Shown in pieces: positions 1 through 10,033 of a stretch of DNA of 64,000 nt (its first letter is position 1; every line of letters starts with the position of its first letter). Under the pieces are notes generated by a model. That model made no database searches and was not told the DNA's origin. It worked only from the letters and a program-made list of their open reading frames with translations. The stretch spans positions 248,001 to 312,000 of the forward strand of contig JAFSPU010000003.1 of the NCBI GenBank assembly GCA_017451265.1. Direction: 5' to 3'. Position numbers and translations under genes: made by a program. The stretch comes from Clostridiales bacterium. GTDB taxonomy: Bacteria > Bacillota > Clostridia > Saccharofermentanales > Saccharofermentanaceae.

Positions 1-1142
1 GTAATACCGATCGCATATGCTGCGAGCGAACCCGCACCCGAACCTCTTCCGGGACCGACCATAATGCCGTTGGTCTTCGCAAAGTTAATAAAGTCCCATA
101 CGATCAGATAGTAATCCGTATATCCCATGGAATTGATGACATTAAGCTCGTAGTCCGCCCTCTTCAGATACACTTCATGATCTGCGGCGGCGCCTCTTAT
201 CTTAAACCTGTTCTCAAGTCCCGAAGTAACGAGATACTTAAGATACGCCTTGTTATCTGCGAAGCCTGAAGGTACATCATACTTAGGAAGATGAATTGTA
301 TTAAAGTCATATTCCGCATTGCACATCTGTGCGATCCTGACAGTATTATCAACAGCCTCAGGGATCTCGGAGAAGAATCTTCTCATCTGAGTCTCGGACT
401 TCACATAAAAATCATCGGTCTCGAACTTCATCCTGTCCGGGTCGCTTAATTTCGATCCCGTCTGCATGCACATCAGAACTTCCTGAACCTCATGGTCCTC
501 CTGCTTCAGATAATGGCAGTCGTTAGTCGCAACAAGCGGTATACCTGTATTCCTGGAAATCTTAACCAGAGCCGCATTAACCGGGCCCTGTTCCTTCAGG
601 AAATTGCTCTGAATCTCAAGGTAGTAATTACCTCTGCCGAACAGGCTGTCATACCAGCATGCAGCAGACTCGGCCTCATCGATCCTTCCCTCTTTAATCA
701 GGCAAGCAACTTCTCCCGCGAGACAACCCGAAAGACACACAAGTCCTTCATGCCACTTTTCAAGCAGTTCCTTATCTATCCTGGGCTTCCTGTAGAAGCC
801 CTCAGTCCAGCCTGCGGTGACGAGTCTGTTCAGATTGGTAAGTCCTTCATTATCCTTGGCAAGTAAGATCAGATGATGATAAGCCTTCTGACTGTTACCT
901 GCCGGATTCTCGAATCTGGATCCGGGAGCCACATAGACTTCACAGCCAATGATCGGCTTAATCCCTGCAGCCTTCATGGCCTTAAAGAATTCGACGCATC
1001 CGAACATCGAACCGTGATCGGTGATCGCACACGCGTCCATACCCATCTCCTTTAGACGCGCAGGAAGTTCCGAAATCCTGATTGCTCCGTCAAGAAGACT
1101 GTATTCAGTATGAAGATGAAGATGTACGAATCCTTCAGACAT
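1..1142 (-). CDS. dnaE: DNA polymerase III subunit alpha (DnaE), N-terminal part, cut by window edge
   Basis: The first 380 residues of the replicative DNA polymerase alpha subunit are present; the gene continues beyond base 1. The start reads [20 protein letters not shown], the classic PHP-domain opening with the HxH metal motif, followed by [10 protein letters not shown] and CEVYVAP. Near the window edge the protein reads [18 protein letters not shown], the conserved entry to the polymerase core. The ATG lies 2 bp after the uvrB stop, with no strong Shine-Dalgarno in the gap, so translation is probably coupled to uvrB. This is DnaE1-type by its N-terminal PHP domain without an exonuclease (PolC would start with an OB fold). 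Co-transcription with uvrB would put this polymerase downstream of an SOS promoter, although other promoters inside uvrB are possible. Confidence 0.93.
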   Translation of the reverse strand, partial: MSEGFVHLHLHTEYSLLDGAIRISELPARLKEMGMDACAITDHGSMFGCVEFFKAMKAAGIKPIIGCEVYVAPGSRFENPAGNSQKAYHHLILLAKDNEGLTNLNRLVTAGWTEGFYRKPRIDKELLEKWHEGLVCLSGCLAGEVACLIKEGRIDEAESAACWYDSLFGRGNYYLEIQSNFLKEQGPVNAALVKISRNTGIPLVATNDCHYLKQEDHEVQEVLMCMQTGSKLSDPDRMKFETDDFYVKSETQMRRFFSEIPEAVDNTVRIAQMCNAEYDFNTIHLPKYDVPSGFADNKAYLKYLVTSGLENRFKIRGAAADHEVYLKRADYELNVINSMGYTDYYLIVWDFINFAKTNGIMVGPGRGSGAGSLAAYAIGI

Positions 1143-1144
1143 AC

Positions 1145-3145
1145 TTACTTGCTTTCCCCGTTCTTCAATGCGATGATCGCATCTCTTATGCTCGCAGCCT
1201 TCTCGAAGTCGAGATCCTTGGCCGCTGCTTTCATATCCTTGGTAAGAGTAGCTATTAGCTTCTCCCTCTCCTCGCCGGTGAGCTTACCCGGATCATTATT
1301 CTCGATGAGCTTCTTTATATCAATCTTCTTGACCTTATCTTTCTTCGCAGCATCATCGATAGTATCGAAGACATTCTTAACATGCTTTATTACAGTCTTC
1401 GGAACAATGCCGTGATCTTCATTATACTTCTGCTGAATATCACGTCTTCTGTTAGTCTCGGAGACTGCACCCATCATGGAATCCGTAATCTCATCAGCAT
1501 AGAGGATAACGCGCCCGTTACTGTTACGCGCACAGCGTCCGATGATCTGGATCAGTGACCTCTCGGATCTTAAGAAACCTTCCTTATCAGCATCGAGGAT
1601 CATGAGCAGTGAAACCTCAGGAAGATCGATACCTTCACGCAGAAGATTAATACCGACGATTACATCCGTCTCATCATTACGAAGTTTATTCAGGATCTGC
1701 ATTCTCTCCACAGTCTCGATGTCGGAATGAAGATATGTGACTCTGATGTCTTCCTTCTCAAGGAACTCAGTCAGATCCTCAGCCATCTTCTTCGTCAGCG
1801 TCATAATAAGAGACTTCTCGCCGTTCTTATTATTCTCACGGATCTCATGAATAATGTCCTCGATCTGCCCGTCAACAGGCCTGATAAAGATCTGGGGCTC
1901 GAGAAGTCCGGTCGGTCTGATCACCTGCTCCACAGTCTGCTCGGAGTGCTCCTTCTCATAATCCGCGGGAGTCGCAGATACGAATACAGTCTGCCCCATC
2001 CTGGGCTCGAACTCCTCGAACTTCAGAGGCCTGTTATCACGCGCTGACGGCAGACGGAAACCGTAATCCACGAGCATGTCCTTACGCGAGCTATCTCCCT
2101 TGTACATGGCACCCACCTGAGGCACGGTAACATGGGACTCGTCTATAAACATCAGGTAATCCTTCGGGAAAAAGTCAAGAAGTGTACAAGGAGGCTCCCC
2201 CTCACGGCGGCCTGCAATGTGACGTGAATAGTTCTCGATTCCCTTGCAGAAGCCTGTCTCACGCAGAAGCTCCATGTCATAGCGGGTGCGCTGCTCAAGC
2301 CTGTAGGCCTCCACGAGCTTTCCTTCATCGCGGAAGTACTTAAGGCGGTCATCAAGTTCCTCTTCAATGGTACCGAGCGCACGCTCAAGCTTCTGCCTTC
2401 CTGTGGCATAGTGGGACGCAGGGAAGATTTCGGCGAAAGGCTTGGTGTAAAGCGAGCGTCCTGTCAAAGCATCCACATAAGATATCTTCTCTATCTCATC
2501 ACCGAAGAACTCTATCCTGGTTATCACGTTATCCGCATCAGGCGTATATACATCCAGCACGTCACCCTTACAGCGGAATGTGCCTCTTTTAAGCTCGAAC
2601 TCATTACGGTCATACTGGATATTGATAAGTTCAGCCATGACCTGATCACGCGTGATCTCAAGACCTACATGAAGATCCACCATCAATGACAGATAGTCTT
2701 CCCTCTCACCGATACCGTAGATACATGAAACGGATGAGATAACGATAACATCATCACGTGTAAGGAGCGATCTGGTGGCCGAATGCCTTAATCTGTCTAT
2801 CTCATCATTAACGGACGAATCCTTCTCGATATAAGTATCTGTGGAAGCGATGTAAGCCTCAGGCTGGTAGTAATCGTAGTACGAGACAAAATACTCCACG
2901 GCGTTCTCCGGGAACAGTTCCTTAAACTCAGAATAAAGCTGACCTGCAAGAGTCTTGTTATGGGCAAGGATGAGAGTCGGGCGGTTGATCTCCTTAATTA
3001 CATTCGCCATCGTGAAGGTCTTACCCGAGCCGGTAACACCGAGGAGAGTCTGTCCCCTCATGCCCTTCTTAATGCCGTCAACAAGCTGTCCTATCGCTTT
3101 AGGCTGATCGCCTGAAGGCTCATACTGTGAAACTAACTTAAACAT
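1145..3145 (-). CDS. uvrB: UvrABC excinuclease subunit B
   Basis: UvrB is the damage-verification helicase of nucleotide excision repair. The protein is 666 residues, normal for the family. Visible landmarks: Walker A GVTGSGKT (residues 36-43), the [10 protein letters not shown] beta-hairpin that clamps the [20 protein letters not shown] (helicase motif II), SATPADYE, the [16 protein letters not shown] and [12 protein letters not shown] helicase motifs, and a C-terminal UVR domain ([12 protein letters not shown]) that binds UvrC. The open frame extends 45 codons further upstream, but that stretch is not family-like and overlaps the LexA box and promoter, so the ATG at 3145 is chosen. The -10 TATAAT ends 6 nt before this ATG, so the mRNA may be leaderless. 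dnaE follows after 2 bp. Confidence 0.97.
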   Translation of the reverse strand: MFKLVSQYEPSGDQPKAIGQLVDGIKKGMRGQTLLGVTGSGKTFTMANVIKEINRPTLILAHNKTLAGQLYSEFKELFPENAVEYFVSYYDYYQPEAYIASTDTYIEKDSSVNDEIDRLRHSATRSLLTRDDVIVISSVSCIYGIGEREDYLSLMVDLHVGLEITRDQVMAELINIQYDRNEFELKRGTFRCKGDVLDVYTPDADNVITRIEFFGDEIEKISYVDALTGRSLYTKPFAEIFPASHYATGRQKLERALGTIEEELDDRLKYFRDEGKLVEAYRLEQRTRYDMELLRETGFCKGIENYSRHIAGRREGEPPCTLLDFFPKDYLMFIDESHVTVPQVGAMYKGDSSRKDMLVDYGFRLPSARDNRPLKFEEFEPRMGQTVFVSATPADYEKEHSEQTVEQVIRPTGLLEPQIFIRPVDGQIEDIIHEIRENNKNGEKSLIMTLTKKMAEDLTEFLEKEDIRVTYLHSDIETVERMQILNKLRNDETDVIVGINLLREGIDLPEVSLLMILDADKEGFLRSERSLIQIIGRCARNSNGRVILYADEITDSMMGAVSETNRRRDIQQKYNEDHGIVPKTVIKHVKNVFDTIDDAAKKDKVKKIDIKKLIENNDPGKLTGEEREKLIATLTKDMKAAAKDLDFEKAASIRDAIIALKNGESK

Positions 3146-3151
3146 AATACG

Positions 3152-3180
3152 ATTATAACAGAACATGTGTTCGGTTTCTA
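3152..3180 (-). promoter_or_regulatory. uvrB promoter (leaderless type)
   Basis: On the minus strand the hexamers TAGAAA (3180-3175) and TATAAT (3157-3152) are separated by exactly 17 bp. The expected transcription start falls at or one base before the uvrB ATG (3145), leaving no room for a Shine-Dalgarno. The LexA box occupies the spacer between the two hexamers, the position where a repressor would block RNA polymerase. Confidence 0.75.
3160..3173. promoter_or_regulatory. LexA (DinR) SOS box upstream of uvrB
   Basis: The minus strand reads CGAACACATGTTCT, which differs from the B. subtilis-type consensus CGAACATATGTTCG at two of 14 positions and keeps both GAAC/GTTC half-sites with a 4-bp spacer. 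It lies in the spacer of the uvrB promoter. uvrB is a standard SOS gene in Gram-positive bacteria. The divergent YczE-like gene has its own promoter about 20 bp away, so SOS control of that gene is less certain. Confidence 0.85.
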
Positions 3181-3190
3181 CATTATGCCA

Positions 3191-3219
3191 TAAACATTTA
3201 TGCCCCGAAAAGTTATAAT
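3191..3219 (+). promoter_or_regulatory. Promoter of the YczE-like gene (leaderless type)
   Basis: TAAACA (3191-3196) and TATAAT (3214-3219) with a 17-bp spacer. The ATG is at 3225, 5 bases after the -10, so transcription should start at or next to the start codon. No Shine-Dalgarno is visible before the ATG. Confidence 0.65.
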
Positions 3220-3224
3220 TAAGT

Positions 3225-3893
3225 ATGGGTGCTGAGAAGAACAAAAAACGACGTATTATCGACATAATACTCACTGTCATCGGAGCCGTTCTGTGCGGAA
3301 CGGGATGCGGCTTTATGAACTACGGCGCCCTCGGTATGGATGCGATCGGTTCGTTCTACGACGGCATCAGGATCGCACTTGATCTGTCCATTGATACGAT
3401 CGGTACCGTCTCCATCGGGATAAGCATAGTCCTCATCATCTTCCTTCTCATCGTAAGGCGTAAATACGTTAACATCGGAACGGTCATCTACCTTGTCATC
3501 TACGGCATATCCGCAAACTTAAGTACGATGTGCCTTGAGAAGCTCATTACATCAGATTCGGTATATATAAAAGCCGTGGTAAGCATCCTCGGAATAGTGA
3601 TACTTACCTACGGCGTTGGAATTTATATAGCAGTCGATATCGGAGTAGATCCGTTCACCGGAGTTACCCTCTACCTGTCCGAAGTCACACACAAGAAGCT
3701 CGAGTACATCAAGATCGCCACCGACATAATCTTCATGGTTATCGGCATCCTGCTAGGCGCGAGGATAGGCGCAGTCTCTGTTATATCGGTTCTATCCGAA
3801 GGGCCTCTCATCGCCTTCTTCACCAAGAGGGTTCAGCTTTGGTACTTCAAGCTGTTCTTCAAGAAGAAAAACGGCTCAGGAACAAACAAGTAG
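3225..3893 (+). CDS. YczE/YitT-like integral membrane protein
   Basis: This 222-residue protein has five or so hydrophobic segments (about residues 11-35, 52-77, 82-103, 112-137 and 167-200) and ends in a basic tail. The pattern [22 protein letters not shown] followed by a second related half with [14 protein letters not shown] is typical of the YczE/YitT family, whose members are small multi-pass proteins of unknown transport substrate. It is monocistronic and divergent from uvrB, and it converges with the ABC permease gene, with only 5 bp between the two stop codons and no terminator between. The function is not known. The family assignment is fairly secure. Confidence 0.8.
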   Translation: MGAEKNKKRRIIDIILTVIGAVLCGTGCGFMNYGALGMDAIGSFYDGIRIALDLSIDTIGTVSIGISIVLIIFLLIVRRKYVNIGTVIYLVIYGISANLSTMCLEKLITSDSVYIKAVVSILGIVILTYGVGIYIAVDIGVDPFTGVTLYLSEVTHKKLEYIKIATDIIFMVIGILLGARIGAVSVISVLSEGPLIAFFTKRVQLWYFKLFFKKKNGSGTNK

Positions 3894-3898
3894 AAGCC

Positions 3899-5506
3899 TT
3901 ACATCTCCGCTCTGTCTACGACTACGGAAGCGATAGGAAGTAATATCGCGATCAGTATGATGCCCGTAACCGCTCCGGCAATAATTCCGAAGAACAGCTC
4001 GGACGTGATCGCCGTAACTGCAACAAGCGGTACGATGGCGATGGACACTGCTATCATTACACCTATATATCTGACCATCATGAGCAGGTACTTGCCGAGC
4101 ATGGGAAGCAGTCTCATGATAAGGAGAGCCGCCATCTCGCAAAGCAGGTCAAACACGATCATCATGCCACCGAAAGCAATTGCCTCGGGCCAGCTCAATC
4201 CTACCAGTAAATTCATAAGCAGAGCGCACAGTACCGAGTCGAAAGCCATCTCGGGGATGTCAGCCTTAAGACATGCAAAAAGCTTAGACTTAGACGTCTC
4301 TGGTATGAGGTAGATATAGTGCTTCGTAAACTCTGTAACTGTCTTTCCGCCTGCATATACAACAGCGTTAAGCAGGATCATCATCATGAACGCAGAGATG
4401 ATAAGGGATTTAGGATTATCATTCGAACCGCTCTGCGACATAAAGAAAAGATAACCGGCAGTAATAAGTCTGTACATCATTGCCAGAGGGTTAACAAAGA
4501 AGAACTTGGATCCTCTCTTGTTCATCAGGAAATGAATGGCAGTAAGTGCTGAAGCACCCTCACCGCTGCCGAGCTTCTCCTTGCCTACCTTGGCTCTCTT
4601 GGTCATGGCCGCAGTATCGGCATCGACGCCGGCACGCTTAGCCTCAGCCATGTCATGAGCTTTCTGTGCATAGGCAATGGCAGCCTCATAGTAGTTCAGG
4701 TCGAACCTGGTGTAGACCACGAACAAAACTGCAAGCGACGCAATAACAAGCACTGCACCGGCCGCAGTAAGCACAGGGGAACGGCTTATGATTCCGTCAT
4801 ATATCATCGCGACCCAGCCGCCGCCCGGGAACGCCTTGATGAACCACGAGTTGCCGAAAGCTGCAAGAGCACCCTTGGCAGAGAACGGAAGCAGAGTGTT
4901 GTTGACAAATGCTGTGACAGCAAAGCCTCCGACTGCGATCAGGTCGAGCACGATGCCGACTGTCATTACCTTATTGCGCTTGCCCTCGTCTTCGTCATCG
5001 GAGTAGAGAGCGCCGAAGAAGGAACCTAAGAAGTATCCGATCAAAGCGGACACAAACGAACCGAAGACGATATACAGAAGATCAACGGTGCTTACGCCGA
5101 TGGCGTTATAGATCATCGCGGTCTGAGTCGAGATAAAGAATGCGAAGACAACGCAGATCTGCATTGTTCCCGAAGCCGCGAGGATAAGGTTAAACCTGGG
5201 CGTAAAGGGTCCCGCCATGTGATATACAACGTCTGCAGTAGAGAAACCGACGACGCCGTTCTTCAGTCCCGTATAGAACATGAAGTTGAACATAACAACG
5301 AGGAACAGATAGAGTCCGCCCCTGACTACATCGATGTCTCTGGGAACAAACGAATCACTTACCGTTCCGTCAGAATTAGGCATAGCCATAAGAGTCGGGA
5401 ATGCCATCATGATTACAAAGATTCCGATGAACAGTAAAAGGAGCAGAAATTTCCACGGATGCTTGAGCGCGGATCTACGCACTCTGTAAAGATAAGCTCT
5501 AAGCAT
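3899..5506 (-). CDS. ABC exporter permease (putative ABC exporter family)
   Basis: A 535-residue polytopic protein that starts MLRAYLYRVRRSALKHPW and has about twelve hydrophobic segments in two blocks, separated by a charged central region (residues about 285-330: YYEAAIAYAQKAHDMAEAK). This layout matches the large 'putative ABC exporter' permeases of Clostridia. It lies 11 bp after the ATP-binding gene, with a strong ribosome site (AGGGGG), so the two should form one exporter. A clear paralogue sits at 10034-11650, sharing the RAYLYR start, the F(D/N)(F/Y)YE(T/A)A central motif and the FFINKVAMIYR/FFVNPLAMMYR stretch. The substrate is unknown. Confidence 0.8.
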   Translation of the reverse strand: MLRAYLYRVRRSALKHPWKFLLLLLFIGIFVIMMAFPTLMAMPNSDGTVSDSFVPRDIDVVRGGLYLFLVVMFNFMFYTGLKNGVVGFSTADVVYHMAGPFTPRFNLILAASGTMQICVVFAFFISTQTAMIYNAIGVSTVDLLYIVFGSFVSALIGYFLGSFFGALYSDDEDEGKRNKVMTVGIVLDLIAVGGFAVTAFVNNTLLPFSAKGALAAFGNSWFIKAFPGGGWVAMIYDGIISRSPVLTAAGAVLVIASLAVLFVVYTRFDLNYYEAAIAYAQKAHDMAEAKRAGVDADTAAMTKRAKVGKEKLGSGEGASALTAIHFLMNKRGSKFFFVNPLAMMYRLITAGYLFFMSQSGSNDNPKSLIISAFMMMILLNAVVYAGGKTVTEFTKHYIYLIPETSKSKLFACLKADIPEMAFDSVLCALLMNLLVGLSWPEAIAFGGMMIVFDLLCEMAALLIMRLLPMLGKYLLMMVRYIGVMIAVSIAIVPLVAVTAITSELFFGIIAGAVTGIILIAILLPIASVVVDRAEM

Positions 5507-5517
5507 GATGTACCCCC

Positions 5518-6216
5518 TTAAGCTTTGCCTTCGGTGATTTCGAAGAAGAGCTGCTCAAGGCTCTTGTCATCGGATGTTCCGGGGATGTTATGCTTAGTCG
5601 CAGCGATCTTGCCGTTCATCATGATGTGAACGACATCCCAGTAATCTTCGATGGTATCGATCATGTGTGTGGAGATAAGAACCGTCTTACCGGCATCGCG
5701 AAGCTCCTGGAATACCAGCTTAAGTTCCTTGATGGCATGAGGATCAAGACCTACCATGGGCTCGTCGAAGATAACGACTGAAGGATCATGCATGAGTGCA
5801 CAGCAGATGGAAACCTTCTGCTGCATACCCTTGGACAATTCCTTGCCCATCTTCTTTCTCTTATCTGAAAGCTCAAATCTTTCGAGTAGCTTCTCCTTAA
5901 CGGAAACATCCTCAACCTTATAAGCACGTCTGATGAATTCAAGATGCTCATCTACCGTGAGCGTATCGTACAGAGCGGGAATCTCGGGAATATAACCGAG
6001 CTTTCTCTTGGCCTCGAGTGAATGTGTATCAAGGCCGTCTATCTCAATCGTTCCCTGATACTTAAGAAGTCCTGCGATGGACTTGATGATGGTGGACTTA
6101 CCGGCTCCGTTAGGGCCTAAGAGGATTCCTACCTCTCCGTCTCCGATAGTGAACGAAAGATTATCATTCGCAACAAACTTCTTGTATTTCTTGGTAACTC
6201 CATTAACTGTAAGCAT
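5518..6216 (-). CDS. ABC transporter ATP-binding protein
   Basis: A 232-residue nucleotide-binding subunit. Walker A is GPNGAGKST (about residues 34-42), the signature is ELSKGMQQKV, Walker B is VVIFDEPMVGLD, and the H-loop is LISTHMID. The LSKGM signature and short C-terminus are those of the EcsA/YhaQ-type drug or peptide exporter ATPases. It begins with ATG after AAGGAGGG, a near-perfect Shine-Dalgarno, and is the first gene of a two-gene operon with the permease at 3899-5506. It may also serve the second permease (10034-11650), which has no ATPase of its own nearby. Confidence 0.93.
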   Translation of the reverse strand: MLTVNGVTKKYKKFVANDNLSFTIGDGEVGILLGPNGAGKSTIIKSIAGLLKYQGTIEIDGLDTHSLEAKRKLGYIPEIPALYDTLTVDEHLEFIRRAYKVEDVSVKEKLLERFELSDKRKKMGKELSKGMQQKVSICCALMHDPSVVIFDEPMVGLDPHAIKELKLVFQELRDAGKTVLISTHMIDTIEDYWDVVHIMMNGKIAATKHNIPGTSDDKSLEQLFFEITEGKA

Positions 6217-6303
6217 AATAATCCCTCCTTAATTTCCTTTAGCATTCTAACAATTGCAGGCAGAGAAATAAATTATGAAAAATTAAGACTTATTAAAGAT
6301 TAC

Positions 6304-7758
6304 TCACAGTTCCTTACTCTCGGGGTGTAACTTCGGCAGGTGCGGATGTACCTTGTCCCTGCACTTTATGAGCAGAATGAAGAATATGAAATGAGACACT
6401 GCAAAGCCGATGCCAATTGGATATGCCGTATATCCCGGTATACGGAATCCCTCTTCCGCCATGAGGATATATGTTAGGCACACGCCGGTCATGAATGAAG
6501 CCGGAACAGCCGTGATCAAAGACGCAAAAGGATTCTTATGTGTCTTAATAAGATACTCGGTAGAGACCCAAAGCGCGATCATCGCAAGAGACTGATTGCT
6601 CCACGAGAAATAACGCCACAGCACATTGAAATCGATCTGCGTCATGACAGCGCCGAACACGAGCATGGGCACCGTAAGGATAATGCGGTTGCGTATGCTC
6701 TTCTGATCAAGCTTGGTGGTCTCCGCGAGTATAAGTCTCGCTGAGCGAAAAGCAGTATCTCCCGAGGTTATGGGACACACCACAACGCCGACAACTGCAA
6801 GTATTCCGCCTACAGCGCCTAGCATCCCCGTGGAGATATCGTAAACTGCGCCGGACTGTCCCAATTCTGTCAATGCATTCTGAAGTCCGCCTGTCGCGCC
6901 GTAGAAAGCGACACCTCCCGCAGCCCACACGAGTGCTATGACGCTCTCTGAGAGCATCGCACCATAGAACACCTTGCGTCCCTGCTTCTCTGAAGTTATG
7001 CATTTGGCTACCATAGGAGACTGCGTAGAGTGAAATCCAGAGATAGCACCGCAGGCCACAGTCACAAACATAAATGGCCATACAGGAAGATCTTTGGGAT
7101 GAAGGTTCTGCAATGTAAGTTCCGGAACCGTATATCCGCCCCTGATAATACCGAATACTATGCCCACAGCCATAATGATGAGAACTCCGCCGAACACCGG
7201 ATATACGCGTCCGATTATTTTGTCTATTGGCCAGATAGCTGCAAGAAGATAATAGATCAAGATAACTGCTATCCAGAATGGCCGGTTTAAAAATGCTGGT
7301 GTAAGCTGGGCGATCAATGCCGCAGGGCTTGTGACAAATACAGTGCCTGTCAGAAGCAGCAGAACCACAGAGAACAGGCGCATAGTCCACTTAGCCAACG
7401 GACCGAGATAAACACCGGATAATTCGGCAATCGAAGCACCGTCGTGACGTTCGGAGATCATGCCGCACATGTAGTCGTGAACACCGCCTCCGATAATGGC
7501 ACCAAAGATTATCCACAGGAACACGACGGGACCGAAGCAGGCGCCCATCAGAGCCCCGAAGATAGGGCCGGTCCCCGCTATATTCAGCAGTTGAACAAGA
7601 TACAGTTTCCATAGCTTGAGCGGAACAAAATCCACCCCGTCCTCTCTTGCGACTGCAGGCGTTTTCCTGTCATCAGGGGCGAACACCCGTTCTACCAGTC
7701 TTCCGTAGAAAACGTATCCCAGGAGCAGTATGACTAGAGATAATACGAACGAGATCAT
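6304..7758 (-). CDS. cstA: CstA-family carbon starvation transporter
   Basis: A 484-residue protein with about 13 hydrophobic segments. CstA hallmarks are visible: GYVFYGRLVERVFAPDD near the start, QLLNIAGTGPIFGALMGACF, GAIIGGGVHDYMCGMISERHDG, and VCPITSGDTAFRSARLILAE. CstA-type carriers import peptides or pyruvate during carbon limitation. This is the short form found in Firmicutes; E. coli CstA is near 700 residues. The gene overlaps the upstream phosphatase by one base (TAATG), so the two are translationally coupled. Substrate (peptides or pyruvate) cannot be told from the sequence. Confidence 0.92.
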   Translation of the reverse strand: MISFVLSLVILLLGYVFYGRLVERVFAPDDRKTPAVAREDGVDFVPLKLWKLYLVQLLNIAGTGPIFGALMGACFGPVVFLWIIFGAIIGGGVHDYMCGMISERHDGASIAELSGVYLGPLAKWTMRLFSVVLLLLTGTVFVTSPAALIAQLTPAFLNRPFWIAVILIYYLLAAIWPIDKIIGRVYPVFGGVLIIMAVGIVFGIIRGGYTVPELTLQNLHPKDLPVWPFMFVTVACGAISGFHSTQSPMVAKCITSEKQGRKVFYGAMLSESVIALVWAAGGVAFYGATGGLQNALTELGQSGAVYDISTGMLGAVGGILAVVGVVVCPITSGDTAFRSARLILAETTKLDQKSIRNRIILTVPMLVFGAVMTQIDFNVLWRYFSWSNQSLAMIALWVSTEYLIKTHKNPFASLITAVPASFMTGVCLTYILMAEEGFRIPGYTAYPIGIGFAVSHFIFFILLIKCRDKVHPHLPKLHPESKEL

Positions 7759-9218
7759 TACTTAGCCCCCTTGTATTTAAGGCACAGCATCGTAATATCA
7801 TCGAACTGCTCCGCACCCTTAACGAAGGCATTGATACCGTCCATGACGTTATCGAGCACTTGCTTGGGAGAAGCATCAGGATCCTTATTAAGAGCCTCGA
7901 GCATTCTGTCATTGCCGAGAAGCTCGTTCTTCGCATTATTTGCTTCGGGGACGCCATCCGTATAAACAAACAGGCTGTCACCCGGTTTAAGCTCGAATTC
8001 ATGCTCTTTATACTTAGTTCTCTTAAGGGCGGCTACTGCAGGAGAATGCTTATACTCCACAAGCTCGTACTTACCGTCAGCTCTTCTTAATACAGGATGC
8101 TCATGTCCGGCATTAACGGCAACGCCCTTACCTGTGGAGATTTCTATAACTGCAAGCCAGACCGTAACAAACAGATGGGCATCATTACCTTCACACAGCT
8201 GACTGTTAACACTATTAAGAGTCTGTGCCGGAGTCTCGCCGTTCTGCATATGGGCCTTGATGAGCACGCGCGCTATCATCATGAACAGTGCGGCAGGAAC
8301 GCCCTTGCCGGATACATCCGCCATGACAAGCGCGATGTGATCGTCATCAACGAGGAAGAAATCGTAGAAGTCTCCTCCTACCTCCTTCGCAGGGGTCATA
8401 CTCGCATAAAGATCAAACTCGTCACGGGACGGGAACGCGGGAAAAAGCCTCGGCAGCTGGCTGGCCTGTATATCGGTTGCCATACTAAGCTCTGTAGCAA
8501 GTCTCGTCGTAATGATCTGCTGCTTCTCATAAGTCTCATTGATGTCCTCGATGATTACTGTAAACATATAGACCGCAGCAGATACGGTGGCAAAGATAAT
8601 GAACTGTATACCGTAAGATATCGTCTGGACGGCTATGGCACCCAAGGGTGCAACAATAAACATCCAGAACGCGAATCTGACGCGGCTGCTCATATTCTTA
8701 CGGTATTTAACAAGAAGCGATGAATCGTACAGAAGCATCAGTAGCGGTGCTATATTCGAGAGAACATAAAGATTCGCTCTGCCGTAGTGATTGAACTCAT
8801 CGAAGTAATAGATAAAGCCGTCAACCTGTCCCAGTGTAACGATGAACACATGGACTACGAGAAACACCATCAAAACAAGTCTTAATCTAAATTCTCTTTC
8901 CTTCGGAACCTTTGCTGCTACAAGCACACACACCGACATCATAAATGACATAAAACCCGCAGCCATCAGTTCTATATATGTAACCGAATACAGAAGTGCA
9001 CGAACGCCTTCAACGGTGCAGCCATCGAACAGCTGGCGGATAAGGTGTGACGTGATGTAAAAAAGTATCAGCGCGAAGAACACCTGGAAATAGCGTCTAA
9101 TCTCTTTCCTTAGGTGATCTGAAACTGTTATCTGAAGCAGACACAGAAAACAAACACCGATACCCACAGCGACCAATAACAGGTTGATAATATCCTGAAT
9201 ACTGTATACCAAATCCAT
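7758..9218 (-). CDS. Membrane PP2C-type (SpoIIE/RsbU) serine phosphatase
   Basis: This 486-residue protein has seven hydrophobic segments in the first ~220 residues, a short coiled-coil linker (about 225-250), then a SpoIIE/RsbU phosphatase domain. Family motifs: ATDIQASQLPRLFP, ASMTPAKEVGGDFYDFFLVDDDHIALVMADVSGKGVPAALFM with the metal-binding aspartates, LFVYTDGVPEANN and FDDITMLCLKY. Such enzymes dephosphorylate anti-sigma-antagonist proteins in partner-switching systems; no antagonist or anti-sigma factor gene is adjacent. The minus-strand leader contains TATAAT and a Shine-Dalgarno AAAGGAAAT before the ATG. It is the first gene of an operon with cstA, suggesting a link between membrane sensing and starvation uptake. 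Confidence 0.9.
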   Translation of the reverse strand: MDLVYSIQDIINLLLVAVGIGVCFLCLLQITVSDHLRKEIRRYFQVFFALILFYITSHLIRQLFDGCTVEGVRALLYSVTYIELMAAGFMSFMMSVCVLVAAKVPKEREFRLRLVLMVFLVVHVFIVTLGQVDGFIYYFDEFNHYGRANLYVLSNIAPLLMLLYDSSLLVKYRKNMSSRVRFAFWMFIVAPLGAIAVQTISYGIQFIIFATVSAAVYMFTVIIEDINETYEKQQIITTRLATELSMATDIQASQLPRLFPAFPSRDEFDLYASMTPAKEVGGDFYDFFLVDDDHIALVMADVSGKGVPAALFMMIARVLIKAHMQNGETPAQTLNSVNSQLCEGNDAHLFVTVWLAVIEISTGKGVAVNAGHEHPVLRRADGKYELVEYKHSPAVAALKRTKYKEHEFELKPGDSLFVYTDGVPEANNAKNELLGNDRMLEALNKDPDASPKQVLDNVMDGINAFVKGAEQFDDITMLCLKYKGAK

Positions 9219-9304
9219 AATTTCTTATTTCCTTTTGCCGTATAGTTAAATTATAAACGGCATAAAAGACCAAATTGTTAAGACATTATGTAATTTTTAC
9301 CGCA

Positions 9305-10030
9305 TCACTCGTCAGTGCCGATATCAAACTTCTTTACAGGCAGATCCATTAGACCGTTCTGTTCAAGGAATGCCTCGACCTTGGCGAAGTAATCATCGAC
9401 TTCATCAATATTCTCACAGAGTATATTCTCACTAAGTGAAGTATCTGCCGTATCGGAATCAAAGAGAAGGTCATACCACAGATGAACTATAACATCGTCA
9501 TTTATCTCGCGTTGTCTGTCAAAAGAGATGACAAAATGATTCTGACCATCTTGATAAACATAGGTAGAGACGCTGAATTCAAACATAAGATTATTATTGA
9601 TTACGCTTCCGGCATGCTCTTTATAAAGATTGAATGCCTCTCTGACGCTTTCAGCATTCTCTGCCTCTTCAGTGAATATCTCAACCCGGGAACGGAAGAA
9701 TTCTTCTCCTGTACCTGACCATTCGCCCGTAAGCTTGTTAAGACTTTCATACGGATTATTGCCTAACATGGCCTGTCTGAATCTCTCATACTCGGGATTA
9801 TTAGATTGAATCTTCTTAAAACGGATAATAGACGTGATCGAGAGTAAAAGATCGATCAAAAGAAGGATAACTCCGACGATTAAGAATTCATGCTTAAACA
9901 ACCCGATCACGATAAAAATGGCACCGAGAAGAACGAGCGGGAAATACATCTGAAAGAAAAAAGACGTAAACAGAGTAAACCTGAGGAGACTGTTCATTTT
10001 CTTCTGCATCTTCTCATCCGGTTCATTCAT
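9305..10030 (-). CDS. Small membrane-anchored protein of unknown function
   Basis: A 241-residue protein with two hydrophobic segments near the N-terminus (about residues 18-42 and 45-66), followed by a soluble, acidic C-terminal region rich in aromatic residues. No family is recognised. It is the last gene of the nfnA-led operon, starting 3 bp after the ABC exporter permease stop, and it may be an accessory to that permease. The C-terminal domain should be cytoplasmic if the two segments form a hairpin. Confidence 0.65.
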   Translation of the reverse strand: MNEPDEKMQKKMNSLLRFTLFTSFFFQMYFPLVLLGAIFIVIGLFKHEFLIVGVILLLIDLLLSITSIIRFKKIQSNNPEYERFRQAMLGNNPYESLNKLTGEWSGTGEEFFRSRVEIFTEEAENAESVREAFNLYKEHAGSVINNNLMFEFSVSTYVYQDGQNHFVISFDRQREINDDVIVHLWYDLLFDSDTADTSLSENILCENIDEVDDYFAKVEAFLEQNGLMDLPVKKFDIGTDE

Positions 10031-10033
10031 AAG

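Noticed and set aside
3146-3280. A 45-codon N-terminal extension of uvrB
   Set aside because: It runs through the LexA box and promoter and has no resemblance to UvrB; the family start matches ATG 3145.
6707-7390. A 227-codon open frame overlapping cstA on the same strand in another frame
   Set aside because: cstA is a clear family match with conserved motifs along the whole stretch; this frame's product is Cys/Arg/Ser rich and unlike any family.
8097-8723. A 208-codon plus-strand frame
   Set aside because: Antisense to the phosphatase gene, whose SpoIIE motifs are intact.
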